Source of the DNA: Rhodopseudomonas sp. BAL398
GTDB taxonomy: Bacteria; Pseudomonadota; Alphaproteobacteria; Rhizobiales; Xanthobacteraceae
Assembly: GCF_033001325.1 (NCBI RefSeq)
Contig: NZ_CP133111.1
Coordinates: forward strand, 992,001-1,056,000
Length of the DNA: 64,000 bases
Reading direction: 5' to 3'
Under the pieces are notes generated by a model. That model saw nothing but the letters and a program-made list of their open reading frames with translations. It was not told the DNA's origin and searched no databases. The position numbers were made by a program, and so were the translations under genes. Position 1 is the first letter of the stretch, and every line of letters starts with the position of its first letter. This document shows positions 1 to 8,656 of the stretch, piece by piece.

Positions 1-2
1 TC

Positions 3-1808
3 CTCGAGAAGGTCGAGCCCAACACCCATATGGTGCCGCATGGCGACCGTTCCGGCGTGGTGATCGAGCCCTATCTCACCGACCAGTGGTATGTCGACGC
101 CAAGACGATGGCAGCGCCCGCGATCGCAGCGGTGCGCTCCGGCGCCACCGCCTTCGTGCCGAAGAATTGGGAGAAGACCTATTTCGAATGGATGGACAAT
201 ATCCAGCCCTGGTGCATCTCGCGGCAATTGTGGTGGGGCCATCAGATTCCGGCCTGGTACGGCCCGGACGGCAAGGTGTTCGTCGCCGAGACCGAGGAAG
301 AGGCGGTCGGCAACGCGCTCGGCTATTATGTCGAGCAGGAAGTGCTGACGCCCGAGCAGGCGCATGACATGGCGGAGGACGCCGGCAAGCGCGACGGCTT
401 CATCACCCGCGACGAAGACGTGCTCGACACCTGGTTTTCCTCGGCGCTGTGGCCGTTCTCGACACTCGGCTGGCCCGACGACGACGCCGACGTCAAGCGC
501 TACTACCCGACCAATGTGCTGGTCACCGGCTTCGACATCATCTTCTTCTGGGTCGCCCGGATGATGATGATGGGCATGCACTTCATGAAGGATGTGCCGT
601 TCCCCACCGTCTACATCCACGCCCTGGTCCGCGACGAGAAGGGCGCCAAGATGTCGAAGTCGAAGGGCAACGTCATCGATCCCTTGCACCTGATCGACGA
701 TTACGGCGCCGACGCGCTGCGCTTCACGCTGGCGGCGATGGCGGCGCAGGGCCGCGACATCAAGCTGGCGCCGCAGCGGGTCGAGGGCTATCGCAATTTC
801 GCGACCAAGCTGTGGAACGCCAGCCGCTTCGCCGAGATGAACGAATGCGCGCTGCCTGAAGGCTTCGACTACAAGACCGCCAAGCAGACGCTGAACCGCT
901 GGATCGCGCACGAGACCGTGGCGGCGACCCGCGAGGTCACCGAGGCGATCGAGGCCTATCGCTTCAACGACGCCGCGGGCGCGGCGTATCGCTTCGTCTG
1001 GAACGTGTATTGCGACTGGTACCTCGAACTCGCCAAGCCGGTGATGATGGGCGAGGACGGCGCCGCCAAGACCGAGACCCGGGCGATGGTGGCGTGGGCG
1101 CGCGACGAAATCCTCAAGCTGCTGCACCCGTTCATGCCGTTCATCACCGAGGAATTATGGGCGGTGACCGCGCCGCGCGACGGGTTGTTGGCGCTGGCGC
1201 CGTGGTCACGCAAGCGCGGGCCGTCGGCCGAGGAATTGTCGCTGCTGGCGGCGTCGGTGGCCGGCGATCCGGTGGCGATGCCGACCATCATCAACATGCC
1301 GGAGCCGGCGGCGGATTTCCGCGACGACGCCGCCGAGGCCGAGATCGGCTGGGTGGTCGATCTGGTCACCGCGATCCGCTCGCTGCGCGCCGAGATGAAC
1401 ATCGTGCCGGCGACGCTGACGCCGCTGATGCTGATCAAGGCGTCCCCCGACATGCAGGCCCGGGCGCAGCGCTGGAGCGACGTGATCAAGCGGCTGGCGC
1501 GGGTCGGCGAGATCTCCTTCGCCAACGCCGCGCCGCAGGGCGCGGTGCAACTCTTGGTGCGCGGCGAAGTCGCGGCCTTGCCGCTCAAGGGCCTGATCGA
1601 TCTGACGGCGGAGAAGGCCCGGCTCGACAAGGAACTGGCGAAGGCCGAGGCCGACATCAAGCGGGTCGACGCCAAGCTCGGAAACGAGAAATTCATCGCC
1701 AACGCGCCGGACGAAATCGTCGAGGAGGAAAAGGACAAGCACGCGGCGGCCGTCGCGCGCAAAGCCAAGATCGCCGAGGCGCTGGAGCGGCTCAAGACCG
1801 TGGGGTGA
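3..1808 (+). CDS. valS: Valyl-tRNA synthetase, C-terminal two thirds (5' end outside window)
   Basis: Cytoplasmic class I aminoacyl-tRNA synthetase that charges tRNA-Val. The reading frame is open from the first complete codon (base 3), so the N-terminus with the HIGH motif lies upstream. Visible parts are the end of the editing/catalytic region (QLWWGHQIPAW, DVLDTWFSSALWP), the KMSKS signature (KMSKSKGN, bases 648-671), an anticodon-binding domain, and a lysine/glutamate-rich C-terminal arm (roughly the last 70 codons). That arm is the coiled coil typical of ValRS and separates it from IleRS and LeuRS. It stops at TGA 1806-1808. No downstream partner is in the same operon, because the next gene is convergent. 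Confidence 0.97.
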   Translation, partial: LEKVEPNTHMVPHGDRSGVVIEPYLTDQWYVDAKTMAAPAIAAVRSGATAFVPKNWEKTYFEWMDNIQPWCISRQLWWGHQIPAWYGPDGKVFVAETEEEAVGNALGYYVEQEVLTPEQAHDMAEDAGKRDGFITRDEDVLDTWFSSALWPFSTLGWPDDDADVKRYYPTNVLVTGFDIIFFWVARMMMMGMHFMKDVPFPTVYIHALVRDEKGAKMSKSKGNVIDPLHLIDDYGADALRFTLAAMAAQGRDIKLAPQRVEGYRNFATKLWNASRFAEMNECALPEGFDYKTAKQTLNRWIAHETVAATREVTEAIEAYRFNDAAGAAYRFVWNVYCDWYLELAKPVMMGEDGAAKTETRAMVAWARDEILKLLHPFMPFITEELWAVTAPRDGLLALAPWSRKRGPSAEELSLLAASVAGDPVAMPTIINMPEPAADFRDDAAEAEIGWVVDLVTAIRSLRAEMNIVPATLTPLMLIKASPDMQARAQRWSDVIKRLARVGEISFANAAPQGAVQLLVRGEVAALPLKGLIDLTAEKARLDKELAKAEADIKRVDAKLGNEKFIANAPDEIVEEEKDKHAAAVARKAKIAEALERLKTVG

Positions 1809-1882
1809 GGACCGTTGCTGCGCGGTCAGAGTCTCTCGGTCGACGAACATGAGCAAGGCTCTCCACGTGATCACTTTTGAGA

Positions 1883-2548
1883 TCAGTCGAGGGCCTTTGC
1901 GTTCTCCAGACGAGAGACGACCGCCTCCAGATGAGCAGAGGCGATTGCGTCCAGCTCGCTGCCGAGCATCCGCAGACGACCGGTCTGGTGAACGATGAGC
2001 GCACCGATCAGAAAGGCAAACAGAGTGCTCGTCTCAAGACGGGCCTTCGCTTCGCTGAGGTGACCCAATGCGCGAAGCGCATCGTGCACCAGATCGAGCG
2101 TGTCATTCAGACGTTTGTTCAACTCCATATCAAAGTTGTGACTTAGGCCCCGCGGCTTTAGTCCGTGCCAGAGATACAGGCCCAGCGCCACTTCGTCCGG
2201 CTTGTCTCGATAATACGAGAGAAACGCGAGTGCGCTTGCTTTTAGTTTGGTCCGCGGGCTGCGCGCAGTGCGGGTTGAACTCAGAACCCAGTCTTTCAGT
2301 CGGTCCAGGGATTCCATCAGCAATTCGGCATAGACGGCCTCTTTCGAGGGAAACAGGGGGTAGATCGCGCCGGTCGTACAGCCGGCTTCAGCGGCGATCG
2401 CCCGCATGGTTGCGCCATCGAGACCGTCGCGGGCAAAAACCCGCCAAGCGCCGTCAAGCACCAGCCGCCGCCGCGTCTGATTGATCGCGACGTCGCGGGC
2501 TTCCTTGCTGGTTCCGAAATCCGGTTTGACGGGCGGCAACGGTTTCAT
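1883..2548 (-). CDS. TetR/AcrR-family transcriptional regulator
   Basis: DNA-binding repressor, probably controlling the divergent acyl-CoA synthetase/crotonase genes. The N-terminal helix-turn-helix shows the family pattern (TMRAIAAEAGCTTGAIYPLF), followed by a helical ligand-binding domain without strong identity. I prefer the ATG at 2548 because a purine-rich GAGGAAG lies about 9 bases upstream. An in-frame ATG at 2575 would add nine residues. The gene is read away from the acyl-CoA synthetase, and the shared intergenic region holds an inverted repeat that could be its operator. By analogy with FadR/PsrA-type TetR proteins an acyl-CoA ligand is plausible, but this is inference from context only. 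Confidence 0.9.
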   Translation of the reverse strand: MKPLPPVKPDFGTSKEARDVAINQTRRRLVLDGAWRVFARDGLDGATMRAIAAEAGCTTGAIYPLFPSKEAVYAELLMESLDRLKDWVLSSTRTARSPRTKLKASALAFLSYYRDKPDEVALGLYLWHGLKPRGLSHNFDMELNKRLNDTLDLVHDALRALGHLSEAKARLETSTLFAFLIGALIVHQTGRLRMLGSELDAIASAHLEAVVSRLENAKALD

Positions 2549-2581
2549 TCGACGGTTCTTCCTCGCCTCCCACATACATCA

Positions 2582-2610
2582 TTGACATAGATATAACAAC
2601 GTTATTTAAA
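2582..2610 (+). promoter_or_regulatory. Candidate sigma70-type promoter of the acyl-CoA synthetase gene
   Basis: A perfect TTGACA lies at 2582-2587. A weak AT-rich -10-like hexamer (TTTAAA) follows at 2605-2610 with 17 bases between. The ATG at 2639 lies 28 bases beyond. The spacer contains the inverted repeat described separately, so a repressor bound there would block this promoter. The -10 match is poor, so this is a candidate only. Confidence 0.4.
2593..2605. promoter_or_regulatory. Candidate TetR operator (inverted repeat)
   Basis: ATAAC-AAC-GTTAT, a perfect 5+5 inverted repeat with a 3-base centre, lies in the divergent TetR/acyl-CoA synthetase spacer. A second AACGTT is found at 2617-2622. 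Its position between the TTGACA and the presumed -10 fits autoregulation and repression of the divergent gene. No binding data can be read from sequence. Confidence 0.4.
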
Positions 2611-2638
2611 TCACCCAACGTTTTGTGGGAGTGACGCC

Positions 2639-4339
2639 ATGTCTGTAACAGCAGGCCAATCTTCGAGCTACGTATCGGGCCTGGCCGACCGTCCCCTTGT
2701 CGGCGAGACGATCGCGATGGCGCTGGATCGGGCCGCCGAGGCCTGGCCCGAGCAGGCTGCAGTCGTTGCTCGCGAACAAGGCGTGCGGCTCAGCTATGCG
2801 GCGCTGAGAGACCGCGTCGAGGCGGTCGCCCGCGGACTCATCGCGCTCGGTCTCGCCCCCGGCGATCGAATTGGGATCTGGTCACCAAACAATATCGAGT
2901 GGGTGTTGACCCAATTCGCCGCGGCAAAAGCCGGTCTGATTCTGGTAAGCCTCAATCCGGCGTATCGTTGTTCGGAGATCGAGTATGCCCTCAGAAAGGT
3001 CGGCTGCCGCGCCATCGTCTGCGCGACATCTTACAAGACCAGCCACTACCTCGAGATCCTGGCCGAGGTCGCGCCGGAACTGAAGACCTCGCTGCCCGGC
3101 GCCCTTCGTGCCAAGTCGCTTCCCGACCTTGCGATCGTCATCCAGATCGGGGCTCCCGCATTCCCAGGAGCGATTGCATTCGAAACCCTTGCTTCGCCGG
3201 GTGACGCTGTCGACACGTCTTTGGTTGAGGTGGCGAGCAAGGTCGGATTTGACGATCCAACGAACATTCAGTTCACCAGCGGCACCACCGGTGCGCCCAA
3301 GGGCGCAACGCTCACGCATCACAATATCCTCAATAATGGCTTTTTCGTCGGAGAGGGGATCGGACTGGGCGTTGGCGACCGGGTTTGTATTCCCGTTCCT
3401 TTTTATCATTGTTTTGGCATGGTGATGGGAAACCTTGCCTGTCTCACGCATGGCTCGACCATCGTCATCCCCAGCGCGGCCTTCGACCCGGGCGCGGTGC
3501 TCTCCGCGATCGAGGAGGAAGGGTGTACGGCGCTCTACGGGGTGCCGACGATGTTCATCGCGATCCTGGAGCACCCCGAACTCGACGGTTATCGGCTCGG
3601 TTCGCTCCGTACCGGCATCATGGCGGGTGCGCCGTGTCCTATCGAAGTCATGCGGCGCGTCGTGGACATATTGGGCATCCGAGACATCACCATCGCCTAT
3701 GGCATGACCGAGACAAGCCCGGTCAGTTTTCAAACAAGCCGGATCGATACGCTTGAGCGACGTGTCTCGACGGTCGGACGCGTACACCCGCACATCGAAG
3801 TCAAGATCGTCGACGACAAAGGATCCATCACGCCGAGGGGGACGCCCGGCGAGTTGTGCACGCGGGGATATTCCGTAATGCGTGGCTATTGGGGCGATGA
3901 ACAGCGCACCGTCGAAGTGATCGATCAGGCTGGCTGGATGCATACCGGCGATCTAGCTACCATCGACGCTGAAGGCTACTGCAACATCGTTGGCCGCATC
4001 AAGGACATGGTTATCCGAGGCGGCGAGAACATTTCTCCGCGCGAGATAGAGGAATTTCTGCACACCCACCCCGATATCAAAGATGTTCAGGTCTTCGGTG
4101 TACCCGATACCAAATTTGGCGAAGAACTGTGCGCATGGGTTCAGCTCCGCGCCTCATGCCGGCTCGACGAAGAGGATGTCCGTAGCTACTGCCGCGGCAA
4201 AATCGCCCACTACAAGGTGCCTCGCTATGTGCGCTTTGTTGAGGCGTTTCCGATGACCGTCACGGGCAAGATCCAGAAATTCGTCATGCGCGATCGCATG
4301 CGCGACGAGCTTCTTCTGGCGGAAACCAGGACCGCCTAG
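2639..4339 (+). CDS. Acyl-CoA synthetase (AMP-forming, fatty-acid-CoA ligase family)
   Basis: Activates a carboxylic acid to its CoA thioester through an acyl-adenylate, in the cytoplasm or at the inner membrane. The 566-residue length is usual for the medium/long-chain FadD-like branch. Visible adenylate-forming motifs are the P-loop [11 protein letters not shown] near residue 214, YGMTETSP near 354, the hinge region [16 protein letters not shown] near 452, and the C-terminal TGKIQK lysine near 541. The substrate cannot be read from the sequence; a fatty or aromatic acid is likely. A crotonase gene follows 74 bases downstream, which suggests a short two-gene operon for acyl-CoA degradation controlled by the divergent TetR protein. 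Confidence 0.93.
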   Translation: MSVTAGQSSSYVSGLADRPLVGETIAMALDRAAEAWPEQAAVVAREQGVRLSYAALRDRVEAVARGLIALGLAPGDRIGIWSPNNIEWVLTQFAAAKAGLILVSLNPAYRCSEIEYALRKVGCRAIVCATSYKTSHYLEILAEVAPELKTSLPGALRAKSLPDLAIVIQIGAPAFPGAIAFETLASPGDAVDTSLVEVASKVGFDDPTNIQFTSGTTGAPKGATLTHHNILNNGFFVGEGIGLGVGDRVCIPVPFYHCFGMVMGNLACLTHGSTIVIPSAAFDPGAVLSAIEEEGCTALYGVPTMFIAILEHPELDGYRLGSLRTGIMAGAPCPIEVMRRVVDILGIRDITIAYGMTETSPVSFQTSRIDTLERRVSTVGRVHPHIEVKIVDDKGSITPRGTPGELCTRGYSVMRGYWGDEQRTVEVIDQAGWMHTGDLATIDAEGYCNIVGRIKDMVIRGGENISPREIEEFLHTHPDIKDVQVFGVPDTKFGEELCAWVQLRASCRLDEEDVRSYCRGKIAHYKVPRYVRFVEAFPMTVTGKIQKFVMRDRMRDELLLAETRTA

Positions 4340-4413
4340 CACCAGCATCGCCCTCATCGGGGCCGAACCGGACGTATCGAACAGCTTAACCAGCTCAACC
4401 AGGAGAACCAGCC

Positions 4414-5229
4414 ATGAGCGTATACGTCGAAAAGGAGGGTCCCGTCACGACTGTCATCAATGACCGGCCCAATGCACGCAATGCCGGTGATCCGGAGACT
4501 GCGGATGCCCTGACCAAAGCATTTCTTGCCTTCGACGCCGATCCCGATGCCAAGGTTGCGGTGTTTTGGGGAGCTGGCGGCGCCTTCTGTGCCGGTTGGG
4601 ATCTGAAATACGCCGCGGGTCTTTCTGATCGGACGCGGTTCCAGACCGAGATCGTCGAGGGCCTCGCATTCGCGCCAGGCTCTGGGCTCTCCCCTCGCGG
4701 CCCGCTTGGTCCCTCGCGATTGGAACTCTCGAAGCCGGTGATCGCCGCGGTAGAAGGCCCGGCCGTGGCCGGCGGGATGGAGTTGGCGCTCTGGTGCGAC
4801 ATCCGTGTCATGGCCGAAGACGCCTATTTCGGGGTGTTTTGCCGGCGCTGGGGCATTCCACTTCTGGATGGCGGCACCGTGAGGTTGCCCAGATTGGTGG
4901 GCCAAGGGCGCGCGATGGAAATCATCCTGACAGGGCGCAAAGTTACGGCGGAGGAATCCTACCGTATCGGCTTGTGCGAAAAGATAGCGCCGAGGGGCGA
5001 GGCAAGAGCCGCCGCTGAAAACATGGCGCAGGAAATCGCCCGTTTCCCGCAAGCGGCGGTGCGTGCGGACCGGGCCAATGTTCTCGAGACATACGGACTG
5101 CAAGTCCGCGAAGCGCTCAAGCGCGAATGGGCGAACGGGCTCGAAGCCCATCACAAGGAAGGCGCGGACGGAGCGGCCCGCTTCTCCGCCGGAAAGGGAC
5201 GCCACGGCGACTTCGCAGATATCGCCTAG
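4414..5229 (+). CDS. Crotonase-family protein (enoyl-CoA hydratase/isomerase-like)
   Basis: A 271-residue member of the enoyl-CoA hydratase superfamily with the oxyanion-hole segments GGAFCAGWDLK (about 55-65) and EGPAVAGGMELAL (about 114-126). The first catalytic glutamate of true hydratases (rat Glu144 equivalent) is present as Glu123. The second (Glu164 equivalent) aligns by spacing with Cys143, in FGVFCRRWG. The protein may therefore be an isomerase, hydrolase or other crotonase activity and not a standard hydratase. The gene follows the acyl-CoA synthetase on the same strand. Its TAG stop abuts the left end of an insertion sequence. Confidence 0.9.
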   Translation: MSVYVEKEGPVTTVINDRPNARNAGDPETADALTKAFLAFDADPDAKVAVFWGAGGAFCAGWDLKYAAGLSDRTRFQTEIVEGLAFAPGSGLSPRGPLGPSRLELSKPVIAAVEGPAVAGGMELALWCDIRVMAEDAYFGVFCRRWGIPLLDGGTVRLPRLVGQGRAMEIILTGRKVTAEESYRIGLCEKIAPRGEARAAAENMAQEIARFPQAAVRADRANVLETYGLQVREALKREWANGLEAHHKEGADGAARFSAGKGRHGDFADIA

Positions 5230-5665
5230 GTCGTGGACTCAAACCGCATCCTTAGACGGGCCGCGGCAAGCAGGACGGCAGCAAGAACGTTTCGAGCGGT
5301 TTTGTCGTAGCGGGTGGCGATGCGGCGGAAGTGCTTCAGCTGTTGAAGAAGCGTTCGATCAGGTTGCGCTGGCGGTAGAGGGCGGGATCGACGGAGCGCT
5401 GCACCTTGCAGTCGCGGCAGGTCGGGATATGCACCCGGCCGCCGCGGCTTTCGACCAGATCGACAAGCGCGCGGGCGTCGTAGCCGCGATCGGCGACGAG
5501 ATCGCGGCCCGGCGCAAGCCCTTCGAGCACGACCGGCGCGACGGTCTTGTCCGATGCGTGGCCCTGCGACAGCACGATGCGCACCGGCATCCCGGCCTGA
5601 TCGACCACCGCATTGATCTTGGTGCTCAGTCCTCCACGAGAGCGACTGGCGTTATCCGGGCCCCC
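5226..5665 (-). pseudogene. IS5-family transposase, second frame (orfB), frameshifted near its 3' end
   Basis: The catalytic continuation of orfA, entered by -1 frameshift. It contains DRGYDA (second DDE aspartate) and NLIERFFN (glutamate). The frame then hits TGA at 5336-5338 because one A is missing: the minus strand reads AACAGCTGAAG where relatives of this family read AACAAGCTGAAG. Restoring one base at about 5340 reopens the frame through LKHFRRIATRYDKTARN and on to a natural TAG at 5226-5228. About 37 C-terminal residues are lost. The catalytic triad itself is retained, so residual activity cannot be excluded, but inactivation is likely. Confidence 0.75.
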
Positions 5666-5994
5666 TTTTTTCCGCCGGCGGCGTGTTGGTGAGCACGGAT
5701 GATGGAGGAGTCGATCAGTTGCAGCGACTGCGGCGACTTCGCCGCCAAAGCCTCAAAGATGCGGACCCAGATGCCCGCCTTGGCCCAGCGATTGAAGTGA
5801 TTGTACACCGTCGTATAAGGACCGTAGCGCTCCGGCAGATCGCGCCACGGCGTCCCGGTGCGCAATACGAAGAAGATCCCATTGAGAACCTTGCGGTCGT
5901 CCAGCCGCGGCCGACCATTTTTCTTGCCCTCCGCTCCAGGCAGCAGCGGGGCGATGACCGACCACTCGGCGTCCGTCAGATCGAAGCGTGCCAT
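5626..5994 (-). CDS. IS5-family transposase, first frame (orfA)
   Basis: A 122-residue N-terminal part of an IS427-type transposase. It begins with the DUF4096-type segment (LTDAEWSVIAPLLP, RPRLDDRKVLNGIFFVLRTG) and ends with LIDSSIIRAHQHAAGG, which carries the first DDE aspartate. The frame then runs over A6G5 (minus strand, 5671-5661) and stops 12 codons later. An A-AAA-AAG slippery string at this position is the usual site for programmed -1 frameshifting into orfB. The orfB frame continues directly with GGPDNASRSRGG, as expected for a fused transposase of about 260 residues. Confidence 0.85.
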   Translation of the reverse strand: MARFDLTDAEWSVIAPLLPGAEGKKNGRPRLDDRKVLNGIFFVLRTGTPWRDLPERYGPYTTVYNHFNRWAKAGIWVRIFEALAAKSPQSLQLIDSSIIRAHQHAAGGKKGARITPVALVED

Positions 5995-6041
5995 CGAGGC
6001 CTCCCTTTTGGAAACCGTGAATCACTCCGACAGCGGGGTGC

Positions 6042-8498
6042 CTACCAGGCCTTTCGCAGGCTGGCGGTGCCGCCATAGCTGGCGGTGCGGTCGGAAAATT
6101 CGCCGTTGAAATTGGCCGCCACGGTGAAGTCGTTGCGCAGCTTCATCTCGGCGCCGAGGGATACCAGCGCGAGGTCCTGGGCGGGCGTGGCGCCGTTGAC
6201 GATGAAGCTCGCACCTGGCAGCGACTGGAACGCGGCGGTGAGCGACGGATCGGTGACCCAGTCATGCGCCCAGGCCAGGCGGCCGCGCAGCGTCATCGGC
6301 TGCTCGGCGATGACGGCCAGATGGTCGAAGCGGGCGCCGAGTTCGGAGCGGGTGTCGGTGCTGCTGCGGCCCGCATAGCTGAGCGCGAACACGCCGCCGG
6401 TCTCGGCGTAAGCCGGGGACTCCAGTTTCTGGATCTGCGCCGCCACATAGGGCGTGACGCCGAACGATGCCAAAGCGGTGCGGTAGCCGGTCTCGATCCG
6501 GCCGCCATAGCTCTGCGCTTCGAGGCTGGCGGTGAGATGATTGCCGAGCGCCATGCGATCGGTGTCGATCCAGTGCTGCGCGCCGAATGCCGCCGCCGCC
6601 ACATAGGCGGCGCCGATATTGCTGCGGCCGTGAATGCCGCCCTGGACCACGTTGCTGCGGCCGCCACCGAGTCCGTCGGCGAGCGACCAGTTGGCGGTGC
6701 CGCCGGCCAGCGCGACGCCGACCACGGTATCCGGGTTGAGGTGATAATCGAGGCCGGCGGCGAGGCCGCCGGCGCGGGCGGTGAGGTCGCTGGTGCCGGC
6801 TGTCGCGTTGCCGTTGCTGGTGGCGTAGCCGCCATAGATTCCGGCCCAGCTATTCCAGCGCGGCTCGAAGCGCGGCGCCATCGGCGGGGCCTTCATCGCC
6901 TGCGCATAGGCCAGCGCGATATCGGCGGGCAGGGCCGCGCGCTCGGGCGCGAAGCCGAGCGCACCGGCAGTGGAGCCGCCGCGGCCGCTCAGCGTCGGAT
7001 CCAGCATGGTGCCGAGGAATTGGCTGCCGAGCTGGAACGCGGCCTGCTGATTGCCGGTGGCCCCTTCGCCGGAGACCGCGGCGAGGCCGCTCTTGAGGTT
7101 GTTGCCGCTGAGGCCGGCCAGTCCCACGAAGGCCGGCGGCAGACTGCCGCCATTGTTGAAGAAATTGTTGATCGCGCTGGCGACGTTCTGCTGGTTGGTG
7201 GGAAGGCCGCCGCCGATCGTCGGATTTGGCGAAGTCGGAGTGTTCGGGGTGGTCGGGGTGGTCGGCGTGGTCGGCGTGGTCGGAGTGGTCGGAGTTTGTC
7301 CGATCACCGCAGTCAGGGTCAGGACGACGTCGGTGCCGGTATAGCTCAGCGCGGTGGTGAAGCCTGGGAGCGTGCTGTTCAGGCCGGCGAATTTGGTGCC
7401 GCCGAGGCCGCCGGTGGCCGACAGAACGGTGTAGCTGCGATTCAGATAGGTGCCTGCCTGATAGCTGGCCTGCACGGTGCCGCCGCTCAGCGACGCGGTG
7501 CCGCTGACATTGGTGCGGTCGGCGTCGGTCGGCGAGAGTTCGACCATATAGAGCGCGCCGCTGGCAAAGGCGAGGTTGCCGCTGACGCTGAGGGTGCCGA
7601 TCGAATTGCCGGGCGCCAGCATGCCGCCCGAATTGACCGTGACATTGCCGACGGTGCCGGTGCCGCCCAGCGTGCCGCCGCTGTTGATGGTGGTGTCGGC
7701 CGCGATCGAGCCGTTCACCGCCAGCGTGCCGCCATTGATGATGGTCGCGCCGGTATAGGTGTTCGCGGCGGTCAGAATCGTGCGACCGGCATCGACCTCG
7801 ACGGTACCGTTGCCGTTGATCAGGGGGGCGAAGCTGTAGTTCGACGTGGTGTGGTTGAACACGATCTTGCCGGTGCCTGAGACGAATTGGACAAACGATG
7901 CTGTGAGCGTGCCCGGTGCGACGGCCGTGGTCCCGGCGGCGGCGCCGATGTTCAGCGTTCCGATGGAGCCCCCACCATTTGCGATAGCGATGAAACGCGA
8001 CGTCGTCAGCAAGCCGCCTCTGCTGAGCGTCAGGACACCGGTGCCGAGATTTCCTACCACAACCGCGGAGGAACTGGCCCATACCGAGCCGGGGCCATCG
8101 ATGGTGACATCGCCGGTTTGACCGGCATTAATGCCGATGAATGAATTCAAGGTTGTGGCCAGCTGGCCGCCGTCGCGGATCGTGAGCGATCCGGGGCCTG
8201 TTGAGCCCAAGATGATAGCGGCCGAGGCGGCCAAACCACTCAACCTCACGGGGGAATTTGTCAGGGTGCTCAGGTAGGCGGAATCGCCAGCGGCGGGGAC
8301 ACCGTTATCCCAGTTGCCAGCAGTGAACCAATCTGACGAATTCGCGCCGGTCCAGTTGATGGCGGCGGCGCGCGCCGGGTTGGCGGCCTGCAGTGCCAGA
8401 AGGCTGATCGAGGCTAAAAGTGCGGCGCGGGTCAGGCCATTTCGTTGTTTTACCGACACCGTTCCGGCAGCTGGTCGGGCATTCCCATTCCAAATCAT
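6042..8498 (-). CDS. Autotransporter (type Va secretion) with PATR-type passenger
   Basis: An 818-residue surface protein. An extended signal region comes first (ALLASISLLALQAANPARAAA, cleavage near residue 46). The passenger is rich in Gly/Asn/Thr with repeated NGGTL, NSGGTLGGTG and LSGGTVQ strand-turn units, of the kind labelled PATR (passenger-associated transport repeat). A Thr/Pro linker (TPT repeats, about residues 401-425) follows. The last roughly 270 residues form a beta-barrel domain ending in LRKAW, with the terminal aromatic residue that the BAM complex expects. The passenger function is unknown; adhesion or surface coating is the usual guess. The stop codon lies beside the right end of the insertion sequence. 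An internal Met could be the true start, because the first 25 residues are unusually long for a signal n-region. Confidence 0.9.
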   Translation of the reverse strand: MIWNGNARPAAGTVSVKQRNGLTRAALLASISLLALQAANPARAAAINWTGANSSDWFTAGNWDNGVPAAGDSAYLSTLTNSPVRLSGLAASAAIILGSTGPGSLTIRDGGQLATTLNSFIGINAGQTGDVTIDGPGSVWASSSAVVVGNLGTGVLTLSRGGLLTTSRFIAIANGGGSIGTLNIGAAAGTTAVAPGTLTASFVQFVSGTGKIVFNHTTSNYSFAPLINGNGTVEVDAGRTILTAANTYTGATIINGGTLAVNGSIAADTTINSGGTLGGTGTVGNVTVNSGGMLAPGNSIGTLSVSGNLAFASGALYMVELSPTDADRTNVSGTASLSGGTVQASYQAGTYLNRSYTVLSATGGLGGTKFAGLNSTLPGFTTALSYTGTDVVLTLTAVIGQTPTTPTTPTTPTTPTTPNTPTSPNPTIGGGLPTNQQNVASAINNFFNNGGSLPPAFVGLAGLSGNNLKSGLAAVSGEGATGNQQAAFQLGSQFLGTMLDPTLSGRGGSTAGALGFAPERAALPADIALAYAQAMKAPPMAPRFEPRWNSWAGIYGGYATSNGNATAGTSDLTARAGGLAAGLDYHLNPDTVVGVALAGGTANWSLADGLGGGRSNVVQGGIHGRSNIGAAYVAAAAFGAQHWIDTDRMALGNHLTASLEAQSYGGRIETGYRTALASFGVTPYVAAQIQKLESPAYAETGGVFALSYAGRSSTDTRSELGARFDHLAVIAEQPMTLRGRLAWAHDWVTDPSLTAAFQSLPGASFIVNGATPAQDLALVSLGAEMKLRNDFTVAANFNGEFSDRTASYGGTASLRKAW
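7234..7296 (-). repeat. 9-bp tandem repeat encoding the TPT linker of the autotransporter
   Basis: Seven consecutive 9-base units of the form GTCGGNGTG (plus strand; the first and last copies are slightly divergent) encode a run of Thr-Pro-Thr triplets between passenger and barrel. Because the unit is a multiple of three, gain or loss of copies changes linker length without breaking the frame. Confidence 0.85.
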
Positions 8499-8656
8499 TC
8501 AGCATTCCAAAATCATGCATTCCCAAGGCCTTAAGGCTGTACGGGCTGTTTTCGTGCTTAACAATGAACGCAGATGCGAATGATTGGCTTTGACTTCGGG
8601 ATCCCACGAGGTGTTGCCGTTTTGGTACAGTTTGCTGAATGATTGTGCACGAACTA

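Larger units (their letters stand above)
5226..6028 (-). mobile_element. IS5-family (IS427-like) insertion sequence, damaged
   Basis: A compact element of about 0.8 kb whose transposase is split into two overlapping frames, as in the IS427 group of IS5. The right boundary is placed just outside GTGATTCACGG (read on the minus strand, 6015-6025). The left boundary is placed at the CTAG containing the crotonase stop. The ends GTGGACTCA and GTGATTCA form a short imperfect inverted repeat. No clean target duplication is seen: CTAG on the left, no matching CTAG on the right. Boundaries are therefore good to about 10 bases only. A one-base deletion in the second frame suggests the copy is inactive. 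Confidence 0.8.

Noticed and set aside
6264-7880. 538-codon plus-strand open frame across the autotransporter
   Set aside because: It is antisense to a well-supported gene, has low-complexity Gly/Ala/Arg composition, and lacks any domain. GC-rich DNA produces such shadows.
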